In this document: piece after piece, positions 17,767-26,686 of the stretch | Layout of the letters: every line of letters starts with the position of its first letter | Numbering within the stretch: position 1 is the stretch's first letter | Source: Sinorhizobium fredii NGR234 | Lineage (GTDB): Bacteria; Pseudomonadota; Alphaproteobacteria; Rhizobiales; Rhizobiaceae | Reading direction: 5' to 3' | Assembly: GCF_000018545.1 (NCBI RefSeq) | Contig: NC_012587.1 | Location: 3,749,001 to 3,813,000 of the forward strand | Length of the DNA: 64,000 nucleotides | Position numbers and translations under genes: made by a program | Notes under the pieces: model-generated | Told to the model about the DNA's origin: nothing | What the model saw: the letters and a program-made list of their open reading frames with translations, nothing else | Databases searched by the model: none

Positions 17767-18447
17767 TTAGTTTGCCGGGGCCGGAGCCGGAGCAGCAGGC
17801 GCCGCCGCCTGACCGCCTTCGGCCGGGGTTGGCGTGGCGGCCTGGCCTTCGGCAGGGGCGGCAGCCGGGGCTGCTTCCGTCGCGCCGGTGGCATCCGCCG
17901 CAGGCAGCGGTGCCGGGCTGTCGGCCTGTTCGCGCAGCCAGGCGAGCAGGTTGGCGCGCTCGTCCGGCTTCTTCAGGCCGGCAAAGCCCATGGCCGTGCC
18001 CGGCACATGCTTCTTCGGCGCTTCGAGGAAGTAGCTCAGGTGATCGTAGTCCCAGACGACCTTGCCGCCTTCGGAAAAGGTTTTCATGCCGGCCGAGTAG
18101 GAGAAGCCCTCATGCGAGGCGACCGGGCGATTGACGACGCTCCAGAGATTGGGGCCGACCTTGTTCGGTCCGCCCTTCTCGATGGTGTGACAGCTTGCGC
18201 ATTTCTTGAAGACGGCTTCGCCGGCGCTCGCGTCGGCCTTGGCGAGCAGCGGGCCGATCGGCTCCGGCTTTGCTTCTTCGCCGGCGCCGGCACCGGCTTC
18301 GCCCGTCGGTTCCTCGGCGACGATCGCAAAGCCTTCCTTTTCGGGAGCTTCGGAATGGAAAATGCCTTCGGACGCAATGGACACGGTCATCAGCACGAAG
18401 ACCGTACCCAGCAAGGCACCCACACCCATGTTCACATATGGATTCAT
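17767..18447 (-). CDS. Membrane-anchored c-type cytochrome (CycM-like)
   Basis: A 226-aa cytochrome c held to the membrane by an uncleaved N-terminal helix (about 6-27) and exposed to the periplasm. Heme site CASCH is Cys83, Cys86, His87; the axial Met is probably in [14 protein letters not shown] near 148. Between anchor and heme domain is an Ala/Glu/Gly linker, and the last 50 residues are an Ala/Pro/Thr-rich tail ending PAPAPAN. CycM-type cytochromes carry electrons from the bc1 complex to aa3 oxidase in rhizobia. AGGGAG precedes the ATG at 18447. Divergent from kdsB. Confidence 0.9.
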   Translation of the reverse strand: MNPYVNMGVGALLGTVFVLMTVSIASEGIFHSEAPEKEGFAIVAEEPTGEAGAGAGEEAKPEPIGPLLAKADASAGEAVFKKCASCHTIEKGGPNKVGPNLWSVVNRPVASHEGFSYSAGMKTFSEGGKVVWDYDHLSYFLEAPKKHVPGTAMGFAGLKKPDERANLLAWLREQADSPAPLPAADATGATEAAPAAAPAEGQAATPTPAEGGQAAAPAAPAPAPAN

Positions 18448-18603
18448 CTGCAAACGCTCCCTTTGCCACCGGTGCAAACAAAAACCCGGCCCATCTTGAA
18501 ATCGCGCGGAACCTATGTCTTTTGGCTCTGCGTTGCAACAGAGATTATCGACCCCGAAGTGAGACGTTTTGACACTTTCTGCGGGGTTTTTGAAGGCAAG
18601 ACG

Positions 18604-19350
18604 ATGAATCGTGAAAATTCAGGCAAAGCCCTCGTGCTCATTCCGGCGCGCATGGCCTCGACGCGCCTGCCGGGCAAGCCGCTTGCCGACATCTGCGGCC
18701 TGCCGATGATCGTCCAGGTGGCCCGGCGCGCCGCGGAAGCCGACGTCGGCCGAATCGTCGTCGCCGTCGATCATAGCGATGTCTTCGAGGCGGTGCGCGA
18801 TGCCGGCTTCGAGGCGATCATGACGCGCATCGATCACCAGTCGGGCTCCGACCGGATCTACGAGGCCCTGCAGAAGGCCGATCCCAATGGCGAGGCCGAG
18901 ATCGTCATCAACGTCCAGGGCGACCTGCCGACCATCGAGCCCGGTCCGATCCGCGCCGCACTGAAGCCGCTCGAAAATGCGGCAACCGACATCGCCACGC
19001 TGACGGTGGAAATTACCGACGAGCACGAAAAGACCAACCCGAACGTCGTCAAGGTGGTCGGATCGCCGCTGTCGGAGAGCCGGCTGCGCGCCCTCTATTT
19101 CACCCGCGCGACGGCGCCGCATGGCGCCGGGCCGCTCTACCACCATATCGGCCTCTACGCCTACCGGCGCAGGGCACTCGAGACCTTCGTGTCGCTGATG
19201 CCTTCGACGCTCGAGAAACGCGAATCGCTCGAACAACTTCGGGCGCTCGAAGCCGGCATGCGCATCGATGTCGAGATCGTCCATTCCGTGCCGCTCGGCG
19301 TCGACACGCCGGCCGACCTCGAGAAAGCCCGCCGCATACTCGCGGCTTGA
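18604..19350 (+). CDS. kdsB: 3-deoxy-manno-octulosonate cytidylyltransferase
   Basis: A 248-aa nucleotidyltransferase activating Kdo with CTP for LPS core synthesis. Signature [20 protein letters not shown] (9-28), then [23 protein letters not shown] and [11 protein letters not shown]. The ATG at 18604 is chosen because the reading frame upstream runs through the divergent cytochrome promoter and lacks family similarity. The pheA start lies 14 bases after the stop, indicating one transcript. Confidence 0.94.
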   Translation: MNRENSGKALVLIPARMASTRLPGKPLADICGLPMIVQVARRAAEADVGRIVVAVDHSDVFEAVRDAGFEAIMTRIDHQSGSDRIYEALQKADPNGEAEIVINVQGDLPTIEPGPIRAALKPLENAATDIATLTVEITDEHEKTNPNVVKVVGSPLSESRLRALYFTRATAPHGAGPLYHHIGLYAYRRRALETFVSLMPSTLEKRESLEQLRALEAGMRIDVEIVHSVPLGVDTPADLEKARRILAA

Positions 19351-19364
19351 GAAGGACAGCCAAA

Positions 19365-20219
19365 GTGACCGTCAAGACCAACAGGATTGCCTTCCAGGGC
19401 GACTTCGGTGCCAATTCCGACATGGCTTGCCGCGATATGTTCCCGTCCATGGAACCCTTGCCCTGCCAGACCTTCGAAGACGCCTTTCTGGCGGTCGAGA
19501 ACGGCGAGGCCGATCTCGGCATGATCCCGATCGAGAATACCATCGCCGGCCGCGTCGCCGACATCCACCACCTGCTGCCCGAATCGCGCCTCCACATCGT
19601 CGGCGAATATTTCATGCCGATCCGCTTCCAGTTGATGGTGCTTCCGGGCGTCAAGCATGACGAGATCCGCACTGTGCACAGCCACATCCATGCGCTCGGC
19701 CAGTGCCGCAAGATCGTTCGCGCCAATCGCTGGAAGCCGATCGTCGCCGGCGACACGGCCGGCGCGGCGAAGCTCGTCGCCGAGACCGGCGACCGCTCGA
19801 TGGCGGCGCTCGCCCCGCGGCTTGCCGCCGACCTCTACGGTCTGGAGATCCTCGCAGAGAACGTCGAGGACACCGACAGCAACGTCACCCGCTTCGTCGT
19901 GCTGTCGCGCGAGGAGCAGCGGACGACCCGCAAGTCGGACGACGAGCTGATCATCACCACTTTTGTCTTCAATGTGCGCAACATCCCGGCGGCGCTCTAC
20001 AAGGCGATGGGCGGCTTTGCCACCAACGGCATCAACATGACGAAGCTCGAAAGCTATCAGCTCGGCGGCAAGTTCGTGGCGACGCAGTTTTATGCCGACA
20101 TCGAGGGCCACCCGGACGACGAGGGCGTCCGCCACGCCATGGACGAGCTTCGCTTCTTCTCGGAGAACGTGCGGATTCTCGGCACCTACAAGGCGCACCC
20201 GATGCGCGGCGTGCTCTGA
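19365..20219 (+). CDS. pheA: Prephenate dehydratase
   Basis: A 284-aa enzyme converting prephenate to phenylpyruvate in phenylalanine synthesis; no chorismate mutase domain is fused. The catalytic part includes IAFQGDFGANSDMACRDMF, MIPIENTIAGRV and the TRF motif in DTDSNVTRFVVL (about 168-180). The C-terminal ACT domain (about 200-275) holds FNVRNIPAALYKAMGGFA and the ESYQLG effector motif for phenylalanine feedback. GTG at 19365 is chosen with AAGGA eight bases upstream; a TTG at 19347 overlapping kdsB is less likely. Confidence 0.93.
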   Translation: MTVKTNRIAFQGDFGANSDMACRDMFPSMEPLPCQTFEDAFLAVENGEADLGMIPIENTIAGRVADIHHLLPESRLHIVGEYFMPIRFQLMVLPGVKHDEIRTVHSHIHALGQCRKIVRANRWKPIVAGDTAGAAKLVAETGDRSMAALAPRLAADLYGLEILAENVEDTDSNVTRFVVLSREEQRTTRKSDDELIITTFVFNVRNIPAALYKAMGGFATNGINMTKLESYQLGGKFVATQFYADIEGHPDDEGVRHAMDELRFFSENVRILGTYKAHPMRGVL

Positions 20220-20674
20220 GGCCAGCGCCGGTATGATGCGTGGTGCGCCTCGCCCGCGCAGGCACGGGCTGACGTATGAGGTATACGCCGCTCTTGAAGC
20301 AGGCCGCATAAGCTCATTGGATGCTGCGCGCTTCGAAAGCGCAGGTCGTCCATCGCACCTTCTCGCAAGATTCGCCAATACCCGTCGCCAGCCTCCCCCT
20401 CCGTCATCCTCGGGCTTGACCCGAGGATCCAGGTCACGCTGGCCGGGATCGCCGTGGGCAGCGGGGCTTGCAACTGGATCCTCGGGTCAAGCCCGAGGAT
20501 GACGAATTGGTGTGATGATGCCCGCCGCGCGCCGACCCGACTCCGAAAAGCGGCGAATCGCCGTTAACCGGCTACGCGTCCAGCGCATGCCTAATCTGCA
20601 ATCATGGAACTACTTAAATCTTAGGCAAATGCCTATTTGACCTTCGTCAAGAAAAAGAAAATGGAGTGTCAAAA
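20220..20674. other. Intergenic region between pheA and the DUF1127 gene
   Basis: 455 bp without a convincing gene. It holds the palindromic repeat at 20402-20504 and, closer to the DUF1127 start, an inverted repeat TAGGCAAATGCCTA at 20622-20635 that could be an operator. Nothing else is evident. Confidence 0.6.
20402..20504. repeat. Large palindromic repeat with perfect 30-bp arms
   Basis: Arms 20402-20431 and 20475-20504 are exact reverse complements; each begins/ends CGTCATCC/GGATGACG and each arm itself contains the smaller palindrome CCTCGGGCTTGACCCGAGG. The 43-bp centre is GC-rich. It fits a MITE- or REP-type intergenic element. Confidence 0.85.
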
Positions 20675-20812
20675 ATGAAGATCCGTCAGAAGATCATGGA
20701 ATACGCAAAGTTGCGCCGTGCGGTACGCGAGCTGAACGCTCTGGACGATCACGCGCTGAGCGACATCGGGCTTTCCCGTTCCCAGATTCAGGCTGCCGTC
20801 TACGGCCGCTAA
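20675..20812 (+). CDS. DUF1127 small protein
   Basis: A 45-aa basic protein (Arg/Lys-rich first half) carrying the DUF1127 core: RAVRELNALDDHALSDIGLS, ending SQIQAAVYGR. GGAG lies eight bases before the ATG. Small DUF1127 proteins of Rhizobiales have been tied to RNA turnover and to carbon/phosphate metabolism; direct RNA binding through the basic residues is a reasonable expectation. It stands alone, with an inverted repeat about 40 bp upstream and a hairpin downstream. Confidence 0.87.
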   Translation: MKIRQKIMEYAKLRRAVRELNALDDHALSDIGLSRSQIQAAVYGR

Positions 20813-20861
20813 TATATAATGCATGGCCGCGCATCCTTTGGATACGCGGTGCCAAGTCTTC

Positions 20862-20898
20862 CGCACCCCGCCGCTCTTTGCGCGGGGTGCGAGCGTTT
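20862..20898 (+). terminator. Terminator after the DUF1127 gene
   Basis: Ten-base arms CGCACCCCGC (20862-20871) and GCGGGGTGCG (20882-20891) followed by AGCGTTTTA. It may also serve the convergent VOC gene. Confidence 0.65.
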
Positions 20899-20916
20899 TA
20901 CGGGCTCCTTCGAGCC

Positions 20917-21285
20917 TCATTCATCGAAGAGGCAGACCCGCAGGCGGTGCCCGTCCGGATCGAGCGCGACGAATGTCGGGCCGAAATCCATCTTCGTCAG
21001 CTCCTGCGCGATCGGCAGGCCCATCGCCCGCCATTCGTCGTAATGGGCGCGAACAGCGTCTTCCCCTTCGACCATGAAGGCCAGCTCGGCGCGGCTGCCT
21101 TCGCCGACCGGCTGAGGCTGCACGCCAGCCTTTGCCCACAGACCGAGAACGAACCCGTTCTGCAGTTCGAAGGATGAAAAGGTCGGGAAGGTGACCACCG
21201 GTTCCCTGCCGAGCAGCTTGCGATAGAATTCGACGCTCGCCAGTGGATCGGCGACATAGAGGACGATGAGATTGGCTTTTGCCAT
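20917..21285 (-). CDS. VOC family protein (glyoxalase/bleomycin-resistance fold)
   Basis: A 122-aa VOC-fold protein: NLIVLYVADPLASVEFYRKLLG opens the first beta-alpha-beta-beta-beta module and FVALDPDGHRLRVCLFDE closes the second. Metal ligands are not obvious, so enzymatic activity is uncertain. It sits 90 bp downstream of the WYL regulator on the same strand; such pairs are common and the VOC gene may be the regulator's target. Confidence 0.85.
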   Translation of the reverse strand: MAKANLIVLYVADPLASVEFYRKLLGREPVVTFPTFSSFELQNGFVLGLWAKAGVQPQPVGEGSRAELAFMVEGEDAVRAHYDEWRAMGLPIAQELTKMDFGPTFVALDPDGHRLRVCLFDE

Positions 21286-21375
21286 GACGGTCTCCTTGTT
21301 TCGAGACCCTGAAGCTACCGATCTCTGCTGTCAGTTTCTGTCAGCAGTCTACATCTGGCGCGAAGGAACTCATGC

Positions 21376-22065
21376 TCAGACTCCGACGGGGTTGACGCCC
21401 TGCGTGGCACGCCAATCCTTGAGCAGCGCCTGGCGGCGGCGTGGATAGCGACTGTCGAGCATTGCCGCCTCTGCGATCCGGTCCGTCCGGAAATGGCGGA
21501 AATCCTGGCGGAGCTCGCACCAGGCGGCGAGCACCCGCGTCTCCTCGAAAAATCCGAGCGCGAAGGGCCAGACCGTGCGGCCGCTGTCGCGGCCGTCAGT
21601 GTCGAGGTAGTGCAAGTCGAGCTTGTGTTCCGAGCGGATCGCCCTGCGCAACAGGCCGAGGTCGATCCGTTCGGCAATCGCTTGGCGCGGTCCCACGAGC
21701 AGCGTCGAACCGTCGAGCTTTTCCTTGAGCTCCGCCGGAAGCACCGAGCCGATCTTCGCCAGCGCGTCGGCGGCCGCAGCGAGCCTCTTGTCGCCACGCT
21801 TCGCCACCCAGCGCGAACCGAGCACCAGCGCCTCGATCTCCTCCTCGGAGAACATCATCGGCGGCAGCATAAAGCCCGGCTTGAGGACATAGCCGATGCC
21901 CGCCTCGCCCTCGATCTCGGCACCCTGGGCCTGCAGGCTGGCGATATCGCGATAGACGGTTCGGAGGCTGACGCCGGTCTCCTCGGCGAGCTTGCGGCCG
22001 CTCACCGGTCGCCGGTGACGTCTCAGCACCTGGAGGAGATCGATGAGCCGTTCCGATCGGGACAC
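21376..22065 (-). CDS. YafY-type transcriptional regulator (HTH_11 + WYL)
   Basis: A 229-aa regulator. N-terminal winged helix (SERLIDLLQVLRRHRRPVSG, ETGVSLRTVYRDIASLQAQG; about 3-50), then a WYL effector domain (about 135-210) with HYLDTDGRDSGRTVWPFAL and AAWCELRQDFRHFRTDRI. WYL domains sense nucleic-acid or small-molecule ligands. It begins with GTG, preceded by AGGAACAGG. Likely controls itself and the downstream VOC gene. nudC ends 20 bp upstream on the same strand. Confidence 0.9.
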   Translation of the reverse strand: MSRSERLIDLLQVLRRHRRPVSGRKLAEETGVSLRTVYRDIASLQAQGAEIEGEAGIGYVLKPGFMLPPMMFSEEEIEALVLGSRWVAKRGDKRLAAAADALAKIGSVLPAELKEKLDGSTLLVGPRQAIAERIDLGLLRRAIRSEHKLDLHYLDTDGRDSGRTVWPFALGFFEETRVLAAWCELRQDFRHFRTDRIAEAAMLDSRYPRRRQALLKDWRATQGVNPVGV

Positions 22066-22085
22066 GGGTTCCTGTTCCTTCGCGC

Positions 22086-23066
22086 TCAGCTTCGTTCCGG
22101 CCAGGCCAGCCAGTCGCGCATGAGCTGGTGGGCGATCGCACCCTTCGGCGGCGGTATGTGCTCATCCGGCGTATTGGCGACCCCGGTCGAGCGCTCCAGC
22201 ATCGCCTCGGTCTCGGCGCGGGTGAACCAGCGCACGTCCTCGAGTTCCTGTTCGTCGCGCTTGATGACGGTTGATCGCGCCTCGGCGTAGCAGCCGATCA
22301 TCAGCGAATGCGGCAGCGGCCAGGGCTGCGAGGCATGATAGCGCACCCGGCCGATGCGGATGCCCGATTCTTCGTGCGTTTCGCGCCGCACGGCATTCTC
22401 GATCGTCTCGCCCGGCTCGACGAAGCCGGCCAGGCACGAATACATGCCGGGCGCGAAATGCGGGCTGCGGCCGAGCAGGCAGAGGTCGCGCTCGACATCG
22501 ACCGTCAGCATGATGACGACCGGGTCCGTGCGCGGGAAGACCATGTGGCCGCAGGCCGTGCAGATGCGCCGGTAGCCGCCCGCCGCGCCGTCCATCGGCC
22601 CGCCGCAGCGGCCGCAGAAGCGGTTGCTGGCGTTCCAGGTGATCAGGCTCGACCCTTGCGCGAACTGTCCGAGCAGGTCCTCCGGCAGCATCTGCTGCCG
22701 GTAAAGCATGCGCGCATCGGCGATCTTGAATGGCTCCGGCACGGTCTCCTCGGTCAAGCCGGAAGGCACGGCGAGCCGCGGCTCGCCGTTCGGCAGGAAG
22801 CCGAGCAGGATCGCCTCGTCGATCGTCGGTTCGAGACCGGCGAGCTCATAGGGGGCGAAGAGCGGATCGATGATCTTCTCGTCGTGCTTGACGATCAGCT
22901 TGGCGCCGGAAAAGGCGAGGAAATGCGCGCCGGGATGTTTGAGCGCCTTCTCGACGCAATCGTCGGCGCGGTGCTCCGATTGCCGGTCGAGATGGTTTTC
23001 CGCAAAGGCGACGAAGGTGCTCGGCTCCGGATGGGGGCTGTGAAGATCGAAGATCGTTTTCGTCAT
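22086..23066 (-). CDS. nudC: NAD(+) diphosphatase / deNADding enzyme
   Basis: A 326-aa NudC. The zinc ribbon is CGRCGGPM..CTACGHMVFPRTDPVVI (about 160-190) and the Nudix box is GFVEPGETIENAVRRETHEE followed by SGI (about 227-250). The enzyme hydrolyses NAD(H) and removes NAD caps from RNA 5' ends. The N-terminal domain (1-150) is the variable family domain. The ATG at 23066 lies three bases after the HIT stop codon, so the two are one operon. Confidence 0.94.
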   Translation of the reverse strand: MTKTIFDLHSPHPEPSTFVAFAENHLDRQSEHRADDCVEKALKHPGAHFLAFSGAKLIVKHDEKIIDPLFAPYELAGLEPTIDEAILLGFLPNGEPRLAVPSGLTEETVPEPFKIADARMLYRQQMLPEDLLGQFAQGSSLITWNASNRFCGRCGGPMDGAAGGYRRICTACGHMVFPRTDPVVIMLTVDVERDLCLLGRSPHFAPGMYSCLAGFVEPGETIENAVRRETHEESGIRIGRVRYHASQPWPLPHSLMIGCYAEARSTVIKRDEQELEDVRWFTRAETEAMLERSTGVANTPDEHIPPPKGAIAHQLMRDWLAWPERS

Positions 23067-23068
23067 GT

Positions 23069-23473
23069 TCAGAGATTTTCCAGGATACGTGCTGCAAATG
23101 CCTGATGCTCGACTTCCGGCCATGGCTCGGCCTTGCCGATGCCCCAGACCGGACCCGGCCAGTTGGGATCGCCCTCGCGCCGCGCGATGACGTGCACATG
23201 AAGCTGGCGGACGATGTTGCCGAGCGCGCCGATATTGATCTTCTCAGCTCCGGTGACCTTTTTGAGCGCGGTTGCCACCATGTTCGTCTCGAAAGTCAGC
23301 ATCGTCTGGTCGAGCGGCGTGAGCTCGAAGACCTCGGTGACGTCGGCCCGCTGCGGAATGAGGATCAGCCATGGCCAGCGGCGGTCGTTCATCAGGCGCA
23401 TCTGGCAGAGGCCGATCGAGGCGATCGGGATGCCGTCGCGCTCGAGGCGCTCGTCGAGCGTGAAACCGGTCAA
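23069..23473 (-). CDS. HIT family protein
   Basis: A 134-aa histidine-triad protein. The triad is QLHVHVIARR (about 95-104); upstream WPWLILIPQRADVTEVFEL matches Rhizobiales HIT proteins that act as nucleotide hydrolases or transferases. I place the start at TTG 23473 because AGGAG sits six bases upstream and MTGFTLDERLERDG matches the family N-terminus. The longer frame to 23677 would overlap the SRP RNA gene on the other strand and has no domain support. It is upstream of and coupled to nudC. Confidence 0.85.
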   Translation of the reverse strand: MTGFTLDERLERDGIPIASIGLCQMRLMNDRRWPWLILIPQRADVTEVFELTPLDQTMLTFETNMVATALKKVTGAEKINIGALGNIVRQLHVHVIARREGDPNWPGPVWGIGKAEPWPEVEHQAFAARILENL

Positions 23474-23578
23474 GAAATTCTCCTGGGCAGCAACGGGATT
23501 CGCCTTGTATTCTATATCGATAGCAGTTTTTTGGCGGCTTGGCTTGCATTTGCTTGAGATATTGCCGATATGGAAGCC

Positions 23579-23675
23579 GGGAGGTTGGTGGTGGACGAGC
23601 CACTCGCCAACCGGGTCAGGTCCGGAAGGAAGCAGCCCTAACGAGCCCCGGCACGGGTCATCGTGCCAGCCTCCC
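23579..23675 (+). ncRNA. ffs: Signal recognition particle RNA (4.5S, small bacterial type)
   Basis: The universal SRP core GGTCAGGTCCGGAAGGAAGC is present at 23614-23633. The outer stem GGGAGGTTGG (23579-23588) pairs fully with CCAGCCTCCC at the 3' end. About 97 nt. The RNA binds Ffh and targets membrane proteins. Location just before dnaX is typical of Alphaproteobacteria. Confidence 0.95.
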
Positions 23676-23722
23676 ACCTTCTCCGTCCTGTCGGGACAAG
23701 AGTTCGAACAGCGGCAGGGTCG

Positions 23723-25600
23723 ATGAGCGACGAAGCGCCCATTTCATCCCCAGTTTCAACCGTCGAGAAACCGGCCGCCTACCGCGTCCTGGCGCGCAAA
23801 TATCGCCCAAAGGATTTCTCCGATCTGATGGTCGGCCAGGAGCCGATGGTGCGCACGCTCACCAACGCCTTCGAGACCGGCCGCATCGCCCAGGCCTATA
23901 TGCTGACCGGCGTGCGCGGCGTCGGCAAGACGACGACGGCGCGCATCCTGGCGCGGGCGCTGAACTATAAGACCGCCGAGATCGACAAGCCGACGATCGA
24001 CCTGCGCATCCCCGGCGAGCACTGCCAGGCGATCATGGACGGCCGCCATGTCGACGTCATCGAGATGGACGCCGCCTCGCATACCGGTATCGACGACATC
24101 CGCGAGATCATCGAGCAGGTGCGCTACCGGCCCGTTTCGGCGCGCTACAAGGTCTATATCATCGACGAAGTGCACATGCTCTCGACCCAGGCCTTCAACG
24201 GCCTGTTGAAGACGCTCGAGGAGCCGCCGGAGCATGTGAAGTTCATCTTCGCGACGACCGAGATCCGCAAGGTTCCGATCACTGTCCTGTCGCGCTGCCA
24301 GCGCTTCGACTTGCGGCGCATCAGTGCCTCCGACCTGGTCGGGCTGTTCTCCACCATCCTCAACAAGGAGGCCGTGCGTTTCGAGCCGGAAGCGCTGGCG
24401 ATGGTGGCGCGTGCCGCGGAAGGCTCGGCGCGCGACGGCCTGTCGCTGCTCGACCAGGCGATCGCCCATGGCGGCGGTTCGGTCGAGATGGAGACGGTGC
24501 GCTCGATGCTCGGTCTTGCCGACCGGGCCCGCATCGTCGATCTCTTCGAACACATCGTCAAGGGCGATGCGGCCGCGGCGCTCGGCGAATTCGCGGCACA
24601 ATACGAGGCGGGCGCCAACCCGACGGTCGTCTTGACCGATCTTGCCGACTTCACCCATCTGGTGACGCGGATGAAATATGTGCCCGAGGCGGCGAACGAC
24701 CAGTCCTTCAGCGAGATCGAACGCCGGCGCGGCGCCGAGTTCGCCGGCAGCGTCGCGGTCACCACCCTGTCGCGTATCTGGCAGATGCTCCTGAAGGGCA
24801 TTCCCGAGGCGGAAAGCTCGGCGCGCCCGGCCGGCGCTGCCGAGATGGTGCTGATCCGGCTCGCCCATGCCGCCCATCTTCCTTCGCCGGAAGAGGCGGC
24901 GCGGCGCCTTCTCGAGCTTTCGGGCGGCGAGGCCGGCGACGGGCGCCCGGCGCCGGCCCGCACTAGCGGCAATACCCAGGCTCAGGCCGGTCAGCCGGTC
25001 CAGGCCCGCTCCGTCGAGGCTGCACCCGTCCAGCGCCCGTCCGCGAATGGCGCCACCATGCTGCGGGCCGTGCCCGATGTGGCGGCCCAGCCGATCACTG
25101 TCGGGCGGATCGAGGACAGGCCGGCGCAGGCACCTGCCGCGAAGGCGGAGCCCAAGGTTCCGGTCAATTCGGTGGGCGACATCGCCGATCTCTGCGCGAA
25201 GAACCGCGACATCAAGCTGAAGACGCTGGTGCGCGGCTTCCTGCGGCTCGTGCATATCGAGCCCGGCAGGCTCGACGTCAACCTTTCCGACGATGCGCCG
25301 AAGACGCTGCTCAACGAGCTGGCCGTCAAGCTCAAGGAATGGACCGGAATCCACTGGGTCGTCAGCTACAGCCGCGAGCCGGGCGAACCGACGCTCGTCG
25401 AGGCCGAGCAGCGCGCCCAGGAGCAGCGCGTCAACGACGCCCGTCAGGATCCGGACGTCGCCGCGATCCTGGCGCGCTTTCCGGGCGCGAGAATCACCGA
25501 CGTGCGCATTCGCGCCGCGGAGGAGGAGGTCGAAGACCTCGCTCTGGCGGCGGCCGAATCCGCCGATGGCGACATCGTCCCCGGCGACGACATCGAGTAG
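23723..25600 (+). CDS. dnaX: DNA polymerase III subunit gamma/tau
   Basis: A 625-aa clamp-loader ATPase. Walker A GVRGVGKTTTARI is near 63, DEVHMLS near 146, the sensor region ATTEIRKVPITVLSRCQRFD near 178; the C-terminal third (about 420-625) is the Pro/Ala-rich linker and tau-type polymerase-binding region. The E. coli zinc module (four Cys between Walker A and B) is mostly missing: only one Cys remains (GEHCQAIM), which I believe is common in Alphaproteobacteria. The ATG at 23723 follows ffs by 47 bp. Heads dnaX-ybaB-recR. No A-rich slippery frameshift site is seen, so a separate gamma product is not predicted. Confidence 0.94.
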   Translation: MSDEAPISSPVSTVEKPAAYRVLARKYRPKDFSDLMVGQEPMVRTLTNAFETGRIAQAYMLTGVRGVGKTTTARILARALNYKTAEIDKPTIDLRIPGEHCQAIMDGRHVDVIEMDAASHTGIDDIREIIEQVRYRPVSARYKVYIIDEVHMLSTQAFNGLLKTLEEPPEHVKFIFATTEIRKVPITVLSRCQRFDLRRISASDLVGLFSTILNKEAVRFEPEALAMVARAAEGSARDGLSLLDQAIAHGGGSVEMETVRSMLGLADRARIVDLFEHIVKGDAAAALGEFAAQYEAGANPTVVLTDLADFTHLVTRMKYVPEAANDQSFSEIERRRGAEFAGSVAVTTLSRIWQMLLKGIPEAESSARPAGAAEMVLIRLAHAAHLPSPEEAARRLLELSGGEAGDGRPAPARTSGNTQAQAGQPVQARSVEAAPVQRPSANGATMLRAVPDVAAQPITVGRIEDRPAQAPAAKAEPKVPVNSVGDIADLCAKNRDIKLKTLVRGFLRLVHIEPGRLDVNLSDDAPKTLLNELAVKLKEWTGIHWVVSYSREPGEPTLVEAEQRAQEQRVNDARQDPDVAAILARFPGARITDVRIRAAEEEVEDLALAAAESADGDIVPGDDIE

Positions 25601-25660
25601 CGCATCGCGAGACGCGGCGCTCTGAATTCAGGCATAAATACCAAAGGACAGGAGACGACG

Positions 25661-25984
25661 ATGCGCGACATCATCGGCATGATGGGCAAGGTCAAGGAAA
25701 TGCAGGCCAAGATGGAAAAGCTGCAGGCGGAGATCGCCGCGCTCGAAGTCGACGGCACCTCCGGCGGCGGCCTCGTCACGGTCCGGCTCGACGGCAAGGG
25801 CCACCTGAAGAGCCTGAAGATCGACCCGTCGCTCTTCAAGGAAGACGATGTCGAGATCCTCGAGGACCTGATCGTCGCCGCCCACAAGGACGCCAAGGAA
25901 AAGGCCGAGGCCGTGCAGGCCGAAAAGACCCGCGAACTGACCGCCGGCCTGCCGATCCCGCCCGGAATGAAGCTGCCGTTCTGA
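25661..25984 (+). CDS. YbaB/EbfC family nucleoid-associated protein
   Basis: A 107-aa DNA-binding protein: [20 protein letters not shown] coiled-coil opening, then [20 protein letters not shown] and a C-terminal helix ending [12 protein letters not shown]. Family members bind DNA as tweezer-like dimers and are regularly placed between dnaX and recR, as here. CAGGAGA precedes the ATG. Confidence 0.94.
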   Translation: MRDIIGMMGKVKEMQAKMEKLQAEIAALEVDGTSGGGLVTVRLDGKGHLKSLKIDPSLFKEDDVEILEDLIVAAHKDAKEKAEAVQAEKTRELTAGLPIPPGMKLPF

Positions 25985-26070
25985 CCGGCCGGTGCGGCGG
26001 TGGCGATCGCCACGCGGTGATCGCCGTCAAAGCGATTCCGTTTGTCGGTGAGATGCGCTAAAAGCCGGCC

Positions 26071-26676
26071 ATGGCAAAGCGAGTCACCGGTCCCGAAATC
26101 GAAAAGCTCATCCAACTCCTGGCAAAGGTGCCAGGGCTTGGGCCCCGTTCCGCGCGCCGCGCCGCGCTGCATCTCGTCAAGAAGAAGGAGCAATTGCTCG
26201 GTCCTCTTGCCGAGGCGATGGGCGAGGCGCACCGCAAGGTCAAGATCTGCTCCTGCTGCGGCAATGTCGACACGATCGATCCATGCACCGTCTGTACCGA
26301 TGAGCGGCGCGACCGGTCGGTGATCATCGTCGTCGAGGATGTCGCCGATCTCTGGGCGCTGGAACGCGCCGCGGCGCTGAACGCCGCCTATCACGTGCTC
26401 GGCGGCACGCTGTCGCCGCTCGACGGCATCGGCCCGGACGACCTGAACATCAAGGGCCTCGTCGACCGGGTCGCCAAGGGCGGGGTGCGCGAGCTGGTCA
26501 TCGCCGTCAACGCCACCGTCGAGGGCCAGACGACGGCCCATTACATCACCGACCAGCTCGAGGGCATGGAGGTGAAGATCACCCGTCTCGCCCACGGTGT
26601 CCCCGTCGGCGGCGAGCTCGACTATCTCGACGAAGGCACGCTGACGGCGGCGCTCAGGGCCCGCACGACGATCTGA
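26071..26676 (+). CDS. recR: Recombination protein RecR
   Basis: A 201-aa recombination mediator acting with RecF/RecO to load RecA at gaps. N-terminal helix-hairpin-helix [18 protein letters not shown] (about 18-35), zinc finger [16 protein letters not shown] (about 56-71), Toprim segment [15 protein letters not shown] (about 80-95) and the C-terminal [24 protein letters not shown] Walker-B-like region. About 86 bp after ybaB. Confidence 0.96.
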   Translation: MAKRVTGPEIEKLIQLLAKVPGLGPRSARRAALHLVKKKEQLLGPLAEAMGEAHRKVKICSCCGNVDTIDPCTVCTDERRDRSVIIVVEDVADLWALERAAALNAAYHVLGGTLSPLDGIGPDDLNIKGLVDRVAKGGVRELVIAVNATVEGQTTAHYITDQLEGMEVKITRLAHGVPVGGELDYLDEGTLTAALRARTTI

Positions 26677-26686
26677 AGGGATGCCG

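Noticed and set aside
23474-23677. N-terminal extension of the HIT protein to 23677
   Set aside because: Overlaps the SRP RNA gene and lacks similarity to the family.
24000-24400. Programmed -1 frameshift in dnaX giving gamma
   Set aside because: No A-rich slippery heptamer or following hairpin found.
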